From: Crossiella cryophila
Lineage (GTDB): Bacteria > Actinomycetota > Actinomycetes > Mycobacteriales > Pseudonocardiaceae
NCBI RefSeq assembly: GCF_014204915.1
Contig: NZ_JACHMH010000001.1
Location: 7,031,501-7,095,500 of the forward strand
DNA: 64,000 bases
Direction: 5' to 3'
Shown one piece after another: positions 33,432 through 41,120 of this stretch. How positions within the stretch are numbered: the first letter of the stretch is position 1; every line of letters begins with the position of its first letter. A model generated the notes under the pieces. The model saw nothing but the letters and a program-made list of their open reading frames with translations, ran no database searches and was not told the origin of the DNA. A program made the position numbers and the translations under genes.

Positions 33432-34520
33432 ATGACCGTGCTGACCAACCGGGCGCTCAACCGGGCCGCCCTGGCCCGGCAGCTGCTGCTCGACCGCGCC
33501 GACCTGCCGGTGCTGGACGCCGTCACGCACCTCGGCGGATTGCAGGCCCAGGAACCCCAGGAGCCCTTCATCGGGCTGTGGTCGCGGCTGCACGCCTTCG
33601 CTCCCGCGATGCTCGACGACCTACTGACCGGTCGGCAGGTGCTGCGCACCCACCTGATGCGCGGCACCGTGCACCTGATGACCACCGCGGACCCCCTGGC
33701 CTGGCGGTCCCGGCACAACGCCATGCTGCGCCAGCGCATGCTCGGGGTCTACCGCGCCGACCTGGCCGAGGTGGACCTGGACGAACTCGCCGCCGCGGGC
33801 CGGGCGGTGCTGGCCGACGGCGAACCCCGCGCCAGGCCCGATCTGGCCAGGGCGCTGCTGGACCGCTGGCCGTCTGCTGGTCACCGGGCCCTCGGCGAAA
33901 TGCTGGTCACCGCCCTGCTGCCGATGGTGCAGATCCCGCCGCGCGGGTTGTGGCGGGCCAAGGGCGGCGCGCGCAACGTGTTGCTCGCCGACTGGGTGGG
34001 CCGGGAGATCGACCCGCTGGACGAGGATCCCACCGACCCGGTCGGTCAGGACCTGCTCCGCCGCTACCTGGCCGCCTTCGGCCCCGCCGCCCCCGCCGAC
34101 CTGCGGGCCTGGAGCGGGCTGGCCGGACTGCCGGCCGCGGTGGCCGCCCTCCGCCCGGAGCTGATCAGCTTCCGGGACGAACGGGGCCGGGAACTCCTGG
34201 ACCTGCCCGAGGCCCCGCGCCCCGACGCCGACACCCCGGCCCCGGTGCGCTTCCTGCCCGCCTTCGACAACGCGATCCTCGGCTACCAGGACCGCACCCG
34301 GATCATCGACGACGAACACCGCAACCTGTCCGTGGCCGGTGAACGCGTGGTCCTTGTCGACGGCCGGGTCGCCGCGACCTGGAAATCCGTCGAGGGCACC
34401 GTGCTCGTCACCCCGCTGGGCAAGCTGGCCAAGGCGGACCGGACCGCGGTCGCCACGGAGGCCGAGCAGGTCGCGTTGTTCCTCTCCGACAAGGAAAGCA
34501 GCCGGGTGAAGTTCGGCTGA
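33432..34520 (+). CDS. Winged-helix (HTH_42) DNA-binding protein, AlkZ/YcaQ-like
   Basis: A 362-residue protein of the HTH_42 family. The segment HLGGLQAQEPQEPFIGLWSRL carries the Q-x-Q signature of AlkZ-type DNA glycosylases. It is followed by RTHLMRGTVHLMTTAD, RYLAAFGPAAPADLRAWSGL and the C-terminal RFLPAFDNAILGY. Members excise bulky or cross-linked alkylated bases and some protect antibiotic producers from their own DNA-damaging product. Whether this copy is a glycosylase or only a DNA-binding relative cannot be decided. The ATG at 33432 is chosen because the conserved LTNRALNRAALARQLLL follows at once. Confidence 0.82.
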   Translation: MTVLTNRALNRAALARQLLLDRADLPVLDAVTHLGGLQAQEPQEPFIGLWSRLHAFAPAMLDDLLTGRQVLRTHLMRGTVHLMTTADPLAWRSRHNAMLRQRMLGVYRADLAEVDLDELAAAGRAVLADGEPRARPDLARALLDRWPSAGHRALGEMLVTALLPMVQIPPRGLWRAKGGARNVLLADWVGREIDPLDEDPTDPVGQDLLRRYLAAFGPAAPADLRAWSGLAGLPAAVAALRPELISFRDERGRELLDLPEAPRPDADTPAPVRFLPAFDNAILGYQDRTRIIDDEHRNLSVAGERVVLVDGRVAATWKSVEGTVLVTPLGKLAKADRTAVATEAEQVALFLSDKESSRVKFG

Positions 34521-34526
34521 ACCAGC

Positions 34527-35003
34527 TCAGCCGGTGCTGGGCAGCCACTGCTCGGTGGAGCGGTGGCGGCCCAGCCCGACCGCGGCGAACTCGTCGTGGT
34601 GTTCGCCCTTGACCACCCCGAGGTGCCGCAACGCCTGGGAGATCGGGCTGCCCAGCGGTCCCGACTCCTCCTTCTCGGCCAGGTGCACCGGACCGAGGAC
34701 CACCTGCCCGCCGTCCCACACCTGCGCGGTCTGCGTGCCCGCCCCGCCGAAGATCTCGGCCTCGACGAAGGCCACCGGCCCCAGTGCCGAACACGCGGCC
34801 AGCGCCGCGCCGAAGCCGAGCGGAGCCCGCCAGAACACGGCGAGTTCAGCGGCTCCGGGGATGGTCGCCGCCTTGATGAACTCATAGGACACGGGCAGCA
34901 GGAACAGGTCCTGGCCAAGGGGCACGGCGTGCGCCTCCGCGACCGGGCCAACGAGTGCCAGGAGCACGGGTTCCACGGCGATGGCCGCGCGCAGGGTGTA
35001 CAT
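34527..35003 (-). CDS. Conserved hypothetical protein
   Basis: A 158-residue protein opening MYTLRAAIAVEPVLLALV, with QDLFLLPVSYEFIK, a Gly/Ala-rich middle and the C-terminal HRSTEQWLPSTG. No membrane segment is certain. I recall similar actinobacterial proteins of unknown function but cannot name a domain. The ATG at 35003 is favoured because the sequence before it is low-complexity Gly/Arg. It converges on the AlkZ-like gene with six bases between stops. Confidence 0.6.
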   Translation of the reverse strand: MYTLRAAIAVEPVLLALVGPVAEAHAVPLGQDLFLLPVSYEFIKAATIPGAAELAVFWRAPLGFGAALAACSALGPVAFVEAEIFGGAGTQTAQVWDGGQVVLGPVHLAEKEESGPLGSPISQALRHLGVVKGEHHDEFAAVGLGRHRSTEQWLPSTG

Positions 35004-35059
35004 GTCGCCATTCTCGGCTGGCTGCCGAGGACGGCCGCGAGCGGGGGCGGCGCTGAGCC

Positions 35060-35833
35060 CTAGGCGTCGCGGTGCCGCAACCGCAGGGCCGCCACCGTCA
35101 CCGCGGCCGCCACCCACCCGGTGAACACCAGCGCGCCGGTGACCGGGGTCAGCAGCGCCGGGTCCTGCACGCTGTGCGTGAACGCCTCGATCGCCTTGGC
35201 AGGCAGGAACTTCAGCACGGTTTCCTGCCAGGACAGCGGCAGCAGGTCACCGACGTTGGGCAGCAGGAACACCACCGCGATCACCGCGGTCACCCCGGCG
35301 GCGGTGCCGCGCAGGATGGTGCCGAGGGCCACGCCGAGCACCCCGATCCCGGCCAGTGCGGCCGCGGTGCCGATCACCCCGCGCAGTGCGCCCGGATCGG
35401 TCAGTGCCGTGGTGGCGCCGCCGTTGGCGGTCAGCACCGCCATCCCGGCCAGGAAGGCGGCGGCACTGGCCAGCAGCATCACCGGGAACACCGCCAGCAG
35501 CACCGCGGTGATCTTGGCGAAGAGCACCGGCAGCCGGGCGGGCACCGCGGTGAAGACCACCCGGACCAGCCCGGTGGCGTACTCGGTGCTGACCAGCAGC
35601 ACCCCCAGCACGCCGATGCCGAGCCCGGCGAACTCGGCGCCGCTGAGCACGCTGGCCACCGGATCGCGTTCCACCTTGGCCATCTGCATGGTGCTGCGGA
35701 TGGAGAGCAGCAGCACCGCGGAGAACATCGCGACCACCGCGTTGAGCAGGCAGACCGCGCTGGAGCGCACGCTGATCAGCTTGATCCACTCCCCGCGCAG
35801 CACCCCGGCCGCGGTGAGTCCGGTCGTGCTCAT
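35060..35833 (-). CDS. ABC-2-type transporter permease
   Basis: A 257-residue protein with six hydrophobic segments. The N-terminal GVLRGEWIKLISVRSS is typical of ABC-2 permeases, and STEYATGLVRVVFTAVPAR marks the conserved first loop. Its ATG overlaps the TGA of the ATP-binding gene by one base. Together they should form an exporter for a drug or lipid, co-expressed with the TetX-like monooxygenase. Confidence 0.88.
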   Translation of the reverse strand: MSTTGLTAAGVLRGEWIKLISVRSSAVCLLNAVVAMFSAVLLLSIRSTMQMAKVERDPVASVLSGAEFAGLGIGVLGVLLVSTEYATGLVRVVFTAVPARLPVLFAKITAVLLAVFPVMLLASAAAFLAGMAVLTANGGATTALTDPGALRGVIGTAAALAGIGVLGVALGTILRGTAAGVTAVIAVVFLLPNVGDLLPLSWQETVLKFLPAKAIEAFTHSVQDPALLTPVTGALVFTGWVAAAVTVAALRLRHRDA

Positions 35834-36750
35834 CAGGCCGCCTTCGCGGTCGAGGTGCCCTGGTACTGCACGGCATCCGCGGTCAGCTCCAGGTACGCCT
35901 CCTCCAGCGATGCCTGCTGCGCGCTCAGCTCGAACAGCGGGATGCCGAACTGCGCCGCGCGCCTGCCGATCTCGGCCGCGCCCAGCCCGGTCACCTGCAG
36001 CACTCCGTTGCCCTGCGGGGTGATCACGACGCCGGGGCCGTGCAGCAGCGCGGCCAGCTCCCCCGGCCGCGGCGTGCCTGCCAGGACACCGCGGGCCGCC
36101 GAGGCGACCAGTTCGGCCACCGGCAGGTCGGCCACCAGCCTGCCCCGGCCCATGATGATCAGGTGGTCGGCGGTGAGCGCCATCTCGCTCATCAGGTGCG
36201 AGGAGACGAACACCGTGCGACCCTCGGCGGCCAGATCGCGCAGCAGGTGCCGGATCCACCGGATGCCGTCCGGGTCCAGACCGTTGACCGGCTCGTCCAG
36301 CAGCAGCGTGTGCGGTTCGCCGAGCAGTGCGGCGGCGATGCCCAGGCGCTGGCCCATGCCGAGGGAGAACTCGCCGGTGCGCCGCCGGGCGACCTCGGCC
36401 AGCCCCACCAGCTCCAGCACCGCGTCCACCCTGGCCGCCCGGATGCCGTGGGTGGCGCCGAGCGCCAGGAGGTGGTCCCTGGCCGAGCGGCCGGGGTGGG
36501 TGGCGCGGGCATCCAGCAGCACGCCGACCTCCCGCAGCGGCGCGGACTGGGTCCGGTAGGCACGCCCGTTGACGGTGGCCGCGCCCGCGGTCGGGGTGTC
36601 CAGGCCGACGATCATCCGCATGGTGGTGGACTTCCCGGCGCCGTTGGGGCCGAGGAAACCGGTGACCACGCCGGGCCGGACGGTGAAGCTGAGCCGGTCC
36701 ACCGCGGTGGTCTGGCCGTAGCGCTTGACCAGGTCGGTCACCTCGATCAT
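35833..36750 (-). CDS. ABC transporter ATP-binding protein
   Basis: A 305-residue ATPase: Walker A GPNGAGKST near residue 35, signature FSLGMGQRLG, Walker B TLLLDEPVNGLD, H-loop VSSHLMSEM. The C-terminal extension is of the DrrA/CcmA type found in drug exporters. Its ATG overlaps the stop of the monooxygenase gene (ATGA). It works with the permease downstream. Confidence 0.92.
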   Translation of the reverse strand: MIEVTDLVKRYGQTTAVDRLSFTVRPGVVTGFLGPNGAGKSTTMRMIVGLDTPTAGAATVNGRAYRTQSAPLREVGVLLDARATHPGRSARDHLLALGATHGIRAARVDAVLELVGLAEVARRRTGEFSLGMGQRLGIAAALLGEPHTLLLDEPVNGLDPDGIRWIRHLLRDLAAEGRTVFVSSHLMSEMALTADHLIIMGRGRLVADLPVAELVASAARGVLAGTPRPGELAALLHGPGVVITPQGNGVLQVTGLGAAEIGRRAAQFGIPLFELSAQQASLEEAYLELTADAVQYQGTSTAKAA

Positions 36751-38225
36751 CGGGTGCTCCCCTGGGTGACGCGGTCGCCGGTGAACACGATCGACATCAT
36801 CGGCGCCTTGGCACTGCCGGTCATGGTGTCCCCGTCCAGGGAGGCGATGCAGGTGAACCGCATCGGGAACGGCGCGGTGAGCCGGGCGGTGAAGCGCAGC
36901 GCGCCGTCGCGCAGGGTGCCGTTCTCGATCGGCACGCCGTCCAGGGTGCCGGTGGGTTCGGTGGTGCTGGTGTCGAGCACCAGCGCGAACTTCCGTTCCC
37001 CGCTTGGGGTGCGGAAGCGCAGTACCCAGGTGACCGCCACCGGGTGGCGGCGGCGGTACTCGGCCGCGGCGGCCAGCGCGTGCTGGTGCTCGGCCAGGGT
37101 GTCCGGGATGTCGGCCGGGTCGAACTCCTTGGTGGCGAAGAACCGGTCCATCGCGTCGTTGGCGCCGAGGGCGTGTTCGCCGCCGCGGGCCAGCATCACC
37201 TTCTCGTAGCGCTGGATCGCGCTGTCCACAGTGGACTCCTCGGCCAGTGCGCGGGCGAGTTCGGCGCCGTCGAGCATGGCCAGGTTCACCCCGAAGCCAC
37301 CCCACGGGGTCATCAGGTGCGCGGCGTCGCCCAGCAGGGTCACCCCTGGCCGGTGGGTCCAGGTGAGCGGGGCGGGCAGGGCGTGGATGGGGCGGTTGAC
37401 GAACTCGCCCTCGTTGTCGGTGATGAACGGCAACAGATCCGCGGACCAGTCCGCGAACTCGTCACACAGGAACCCTTGCACCGCAGCACGATCGGCCAGG
37501 TCGATGCCGGCCTTGGCGGCCCAGTCCAGGTCGGTGCGCAGGGCGACGTACCCACGGACGTGCCCGTTGCTGTTGCGCTGTCCGATGATCGCCCGTCCGG
37601 CGTTGTCGTTGGCGAACATGTGCCCGTCGCCGACCAGCTTGGCGATCCGCGGATGCCGCCGGTCCACCTCGTCGAAACGAACCTCCACAAAGGACACCCC
37701 GCGGTAGACCGGGGTGGCCGGGCTCAGCAGCGGGCGGACCCGGGACCAGGCCCCGTCCGCGCCGACCAGCAGGTCGGTTTCCACGACGGCGCCGTTGCCG
37801 AACTCCAGGCGGCGCCTGCCCGCGCCGAGGGAGGTGGCGGTGTGCAGTTTGTGGCCCCAGCGCACGGTTCCCGGCGCGAGACTGGCGGCGAGCATGCCCC
37901 GGAGCTGGCCGCGGTCGATCTCGGTGGCGGCCTCGTCCTGCTCCTCGGGCACGAAGCCGGCCAGCACGGTGCCGTGCTGGTCCAGCCGGGTCTTGGCCTG
38001 TCCCTCGGGCCGGGCCAGCGCCCGGAACTCGGCCAGCAGACCGGCGTCCTCCAGGGCGATCTGCCCGGAGTCGGCCTTGAGGTCCAGGGTGCCGCCGGCG
38101 TCCCTGGCGTACGGGTCGGCGTCGGTGTCGTACACCGCGACCTCGATGCCGCGCCGTTGCAGCACCCGGGCGCACAGCAGTCCACCGGGCCCCGCGCCGA
38201 TGATCGCGATCCGTGTCTTGGCCAT
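36747..38225 (-). CDS. TetX-like FAD monooxygenase with C-terminal extension
   Basis: A 492-residue class A flavin monooxygenase. It has IAIIGAGPGGLLCARVLQRRGIEV for FAD/NADPH, GQLRGMLAASLAPGTV with the arginine region, LLVGADGAWSRVRPLL (DG motif) and GVTLLGDAAHLMTPWGGFGVNLAM (GD motif). The N-terminal 390 residues match TetX-type drug-hydroxylating enzymes. About 100 extra residues at the end (from VTWVLRFRTPSGERKFALVL) form a beta-rich domain not usual in TetX. It is first in an operon with an ABC exporter and divergent from a TetR gene, as in drug-inactivation/export cassettes. The start ATG 38225 has CTAGGAGG upstream. Confidence 0.87.
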   Translation of the reverse strand: MAKTRIAIIGAGPGGLLCARVLQRRGIEVAVYDTDADPYARDAGGTLDLKADSGQIALEDAGLLAEFRALARPEGQAKTRLDQHGTVLAGFVPEEQDEAATEIDRGQLRGMLAASLAPGTVRWGHKLHTATSLGAGRRRLEFGNGAVVETDLLVGADGAWSRVRPLLSPATPVYRGVSFVEVRFDEVDRRHPRIAKLVGDGHMFANDNAGRAIIGQRNSNGHVRGYVALRTDLDWAAKAGIDLADRAAVQGFLCDEFADWSADLLPFITDNEGEFVNRPIHALPAPLTWTHRPGVTLLGDAAHLMTPWGGFGVNLAMLDGAELARALAEESTVDSAIQRYEKVMLARGGEHALGANDAMDRFFATKEFDPADIPDTLAEHQHALAAAAEYRRRHPVAVTWVLRFRTPSGERKFALVLDTSTTEPTGTLDGVPIENGTLRDGALRFTARLTAPFPMRFTCIASLDGDTMTGSAKAPMMSIVFTGDRVTQGSTR

Positions 38226-38240
38226 GGCCAGCCTCCTAGT

Positions 38241-38270
38241 TTCAGTAGCTATAAAATTACCGTAGCAGAA
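38241..38270. promoter_or_regulatory. AT-rich divergent promoter/operator region
   Basis: The 75-base spacer between the monooxygenase and tetR genes contains an AT island with TATAAAAT-like sequence and two GTAGC copies 17 bases apart (38245, 38262). GCTA/TAGC are inverted about the centre. It is the obvious place for both promoters and a TetR operator; the exact site is not resolved. Confidence 0.4.
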
Positions 38271-38300
38271 AAAATGCTGGGGCTGGACTATGCTGGGGTC

Positions 38301-39002
38301 ATGGAGGCGCGAACGGTGAACTGGACGGCGCTGCGCGGCCCGGCGGATCAGGCCCCCGCCGCCGAGGGACTGCGTGAGCGCAAGAAGCGGCAGATGCGCC
38401 AGCAGCTGTCCGACACCGCGACGATGATGTTCATGGAGCGCGGTTTCGAGGCCGTCCGGGTCACCGAGATCGCCGAGGCATGCGGGGTCTCGGAGAAGAC
38501 CGTCTTCAACTACTTCCCCACCAAGGAATCCCTGGTCCTGGACCGCTGGGAGACCACAACCGCCTCCCTGCGCACCGCCCTGGCCGACCGCGCGACCACG
38601 CCGGTCGAGGCGGTGCGCCGGATCCTGGCCAGCGAACTCGACGACCTGCTCTCCTGGCTGGCAGCCCAGGCCGATCCGGCGGAGACCCGGGTCCAGGTGC
38701 GCCGTTTCTTCGCACTGGCCGGGGCCACTCCAGCGCTGCGCGCGCACCAGCGGGACGAGCTGGACAAGGTGGTCACGGTGGCCGCGGAGATCCTGGCCGA
38801 GCGCTCCGGACTGGCCGCCACCGACCCGGAACCGCTGATCGCGGCCACCGCGCTGCTGGGGCTGTGGGAGGTGCACCACCGCGCGCTGCGGCGGTGTCTC
38901 GACGGCGAGCAGCCGCCCGCGGAGATCCGGGCGCTGGTGACCGAGGAGGTGGGGCGCGCGGCGCGGGTGGTCGAGTCGGGCGTCAGCTCACTGCCCGGCT
39001 AG
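38301..39002 (+). CDS. TetR family regulator
   Basis: A 233-residue protein with N-terminal HTH (RQQLSDTATMMFMERGFEAV, then VTEIAEACGVSEKTVFNYFPTKESLV) and a helical ligand-binding C-terminus. It is divergent from the monooxygenase-ABC operon across 75 bases, so it probably represses that operon until a drug ligand binds. The ATG is at 38301. The last 15 bases overlap the convergent STAND ATPase gene. Confidence 0.9.
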   Translation: MEARTVNWTALRGPADQAPAAEGLRERKKRQMRQQLSDTATMMFMERGFEAVRVTEIAEACGVSEKTVFNYFPTKESLVLDRWETTTASLRTALADRATTPVEAVRRILASELDDLLSWLAAQADPAETRVQVRRFFALAGATPALRAHQRDELDKVVTVAAEILAERSGLAATDPEPLIAATALLGLWEVHHRALRRCLDGEQPPAEIRALVTEEVGRAARVVESGVSSLPG

Positions 39003-41120
39003 GGCTTCCAGCTCCCGCAGGCGTTGCTTGAGGGCGTGCGCGCGCTGGTCGCCGAACTCCTCGAAGATGGCCAGCGCGCTCCGCCAGCACTCCAGCGCCA
39101 CGACGGCCTCGCCGAGGTGCCGCAACGACTCGCCAAGGGTGTCCAGGATGGCGGCGTGGTAGCGCGGGTCGCCGAGGCAGGGCTCGACGACCAGGGCGCG
39201 CTTGCACAGCTTCGCCGCCTCGCGGTGTTCACCGGCGCCCTGCCTGGCCCTGGCCAGCGCGTGCATCAGGTATGCCTCGGCCTCGCGGTTGCCATCCGCC
39301 GGCAGTAGGGACAGGCTGCGTTCGGCGTGCGCCCGCGCCTGGTCGTACTCCCCCAGCCCGTGGTGCACCGCGCTGAGGTGGTACTCGATGAAGCTCTCCA
39401 GGTGTCCGCGCAGGGCGCCCGAACTCAGCGGCAGCGCGGCCCGCAGGTGCTCCCGGGCCTGGAGGTACCGCCCCTGCTCGACGCATACCGAACCGAGGTG
39501 GCACAACGCCATCGCCAGCAGCACCGGATCGCCCAGTTCCTCGGCCAGGGTCAGCGCGGCTTGGAACACCTCGGCGGCCTCCACCCACTGGACCAGGCCC
39601 CGGTGCGTCTGCCCGAGGTGTTGCAGCAGGTGCCATTCGGCGGTCCGGTCGCCGAGTTCGCTGGCAGCGGCCAGGCCGAGGCGGCACACCTCGATGCCGT
39701 CCTCCCAGCGTCCACGCAGCAGCAGCGCGGGCACCGAGGTGGTCGCCAGGCGGACCACGATCCCGGACAGGCCGTGCTCGGCGGCGGCTCGCACGCCCGG
39801 GACCGTGTTGACCAGTTCGTCCTCGGCCCAGGCCCAGGCCTGCTCGGCCCCGGCGAAGGTGATCTCCGGGCCGACTCCGGTCTCGGCTCCCGCCACCGCG
39901 TGCCAGTCGGCCATGTCGGGACTGACCGCACGGAAGGCCAGTTCGCCGTGGTGGGCGTACCAGCCCAGCAGATCCCGGCGGGCCTGGTCGCGGTCGGCCG
40001 GGGAATCGTCCAGGTCGGCGCGTTCGGCGGCGTAGGCCCGCAGCAGGTCGTGCAGCCGGTAGCGGTCCCGCCGCATGGGTTCGACCAGGTGGCCCTCGGC
40101 GAGCACGTCGAGCAGCCGCTGGGCCGTGGGCAGATCCAGGCCCGCGAGCACGGCGGCGGCGTGCAGGCTGATCTCCGGCCCCGGGTGCAGGCCAAGCCGG
40201 CGGAACACCCTGGCCTGGTCGTCGGTGAGCCGGTGGTAGGACCAGCCGAAGACGGTGCGCACCGCGGTGCGGGCGTCGGCAGGGACGCTCAGCGCGTCCA
40301 GCCGGTCCGGATCACTGCCCAGTTCGGCGACCAGTTCGGCGAGGGTGCGGTAGGGCCGGGTGGTGGCGAGTCCGGCGGCCACCCGCAGCGCCAGCGGCAG
40401 CCGGGCGCACTGGGCGATCAGGGCGAGCACCGCCCGCGGTTCGGCCTCGGCTCTGTGCCCCAGCATCGCCCACACCAGCGCCACCGCCTCCGGTTCGGTG
40501 AGCAGGCCCAGCCTGATCCGGACGGCGCCCTCACCGGCCACCAGCCCGCCCAGCCCGGCCCGGCTGGTCACCAGCACCACGCAGCCCGACCCGCCGGGCA
40601 GCAACGGCCGCACCTGGTCGGCGGTGTCGGCGTTGTCCAGCACGATCAGCACCCGGCGATCGGCCAGCAGCGTCCGGTACTGCCCGGCCCGCGCCGTCAG
40701 CCCCGGCGGGATCCGGCTCGGCAACAGCCCCAGTCCGCCGAGGAACTCGCCGAGCACCTGGGTGGGCGAGGCCGGTTTGCCCGGCCCGTAGCCACGCAGG
40801 TCGGCGTAGAGCGTGCCGTCGGGAAAGCGGTCCTGGACGCGGTGCGCCCAGCGCAGGGCCAGCGCGGTCTTGCCAACGCCCGCAGGCCCGTCCACCGCGG
40901 CGATCACCGACGGGTCACTCGCGCTTGGCAGTAGCGCGTCGAGTGCGGCGAGTTGCTCGGTCCGGCCGGTGAAATCCGGCGCCACCCAGGGCAGTTGGCG
41001 CGGCACCGGCAACGGCCCCTCCGCCGCGTTCAGCGACAGGTGTCCGATCGACCCGGCCTGCACCAGCGGACCGTGCACCTCGCCGCTGGTGTCGTTGTGC
41101 GTGCCTGACGGCTCACTCAT
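38988..41120 (-). CDS. NB-ARC/TPR STAND ATPase
   Basis: A 710-residue protein. A short lead (residues 1-45, containing GPLVQAGSIGHLSL) is followed by an NB-ARC NTPase with Walker A GPAGVGKT (78-85), Walker B VLIVLDNADT and sensor VLVTSRAGL. A winged-helix-like segment (RLHDLLRAYAAE) precedes TPR repeats (about 460-700, AEVFQAALTLAEELGD type). It lacks the DNA-binding and BTAD parts of AfsR, so it is a signalling ATPase and not a direct activator. Its ATG overlaps the stop of the LAL regulator gene (ATGA), so the two are produced together. Confidence 0.85.
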   Translation of the reverse strand: MSEPSGTHNDTSGEVHGPLVQAGSIGHLSLNAAEGPLPVPRQLPWVAPDFTGRTEQLAALDALLPSASDPSVIAAVDGPAGVGKTALALRWAHRVQDRFPDGTLYADLRGYGPGKPASPTQVLGEFLGGLGLLPSRIPPGLTARAGQYRTLLADRRVLIVLDNADTADQVRPLLPGGSGCVVLVTSRAGLGGLVAGEGAVRIRLGLLTEPEAVALVWAMLGHRAEAEPRAVLALIAQCARLPLALRVAAGLATTRPYRTLAELVAELGSDPDRLDALSVPADARTAVRTVFGWSYHRLTDDQARVFRRLGLHPGPEISLHAAAVLAGLDLPTAQRLLDVLAEGHLVEPMRRDRYRLHDLLRAYAAERADLDDSPADRDQARRDLLGWYAHHGELAFRAVSPDMADWHAVAGAETGVGPEITFAGAEQAWAWAEDELVNTVPGVRAAAEHGLSGIVVRLATTSVPALLLRGRWEDGIEVCRLGLAAASELGDRTAEWHLLQHLGQTHRGLVQWVEAAEVFQAALTLAEELGDPVLLAMALCHLGSVCVEQGRYLQAREHLRAALPLSSGALRGHLESFIEYHLSAVHHGLGEYDQARAHAERSLSLLPADGNREAEAYLMHALARARQGAGEHREAAKLCKRALVVEPCLGDPRYHAAILDTLGESLRHLGEAVVALECWRSALAIFEEFGDQRAHALKQRLRELEALAGQ

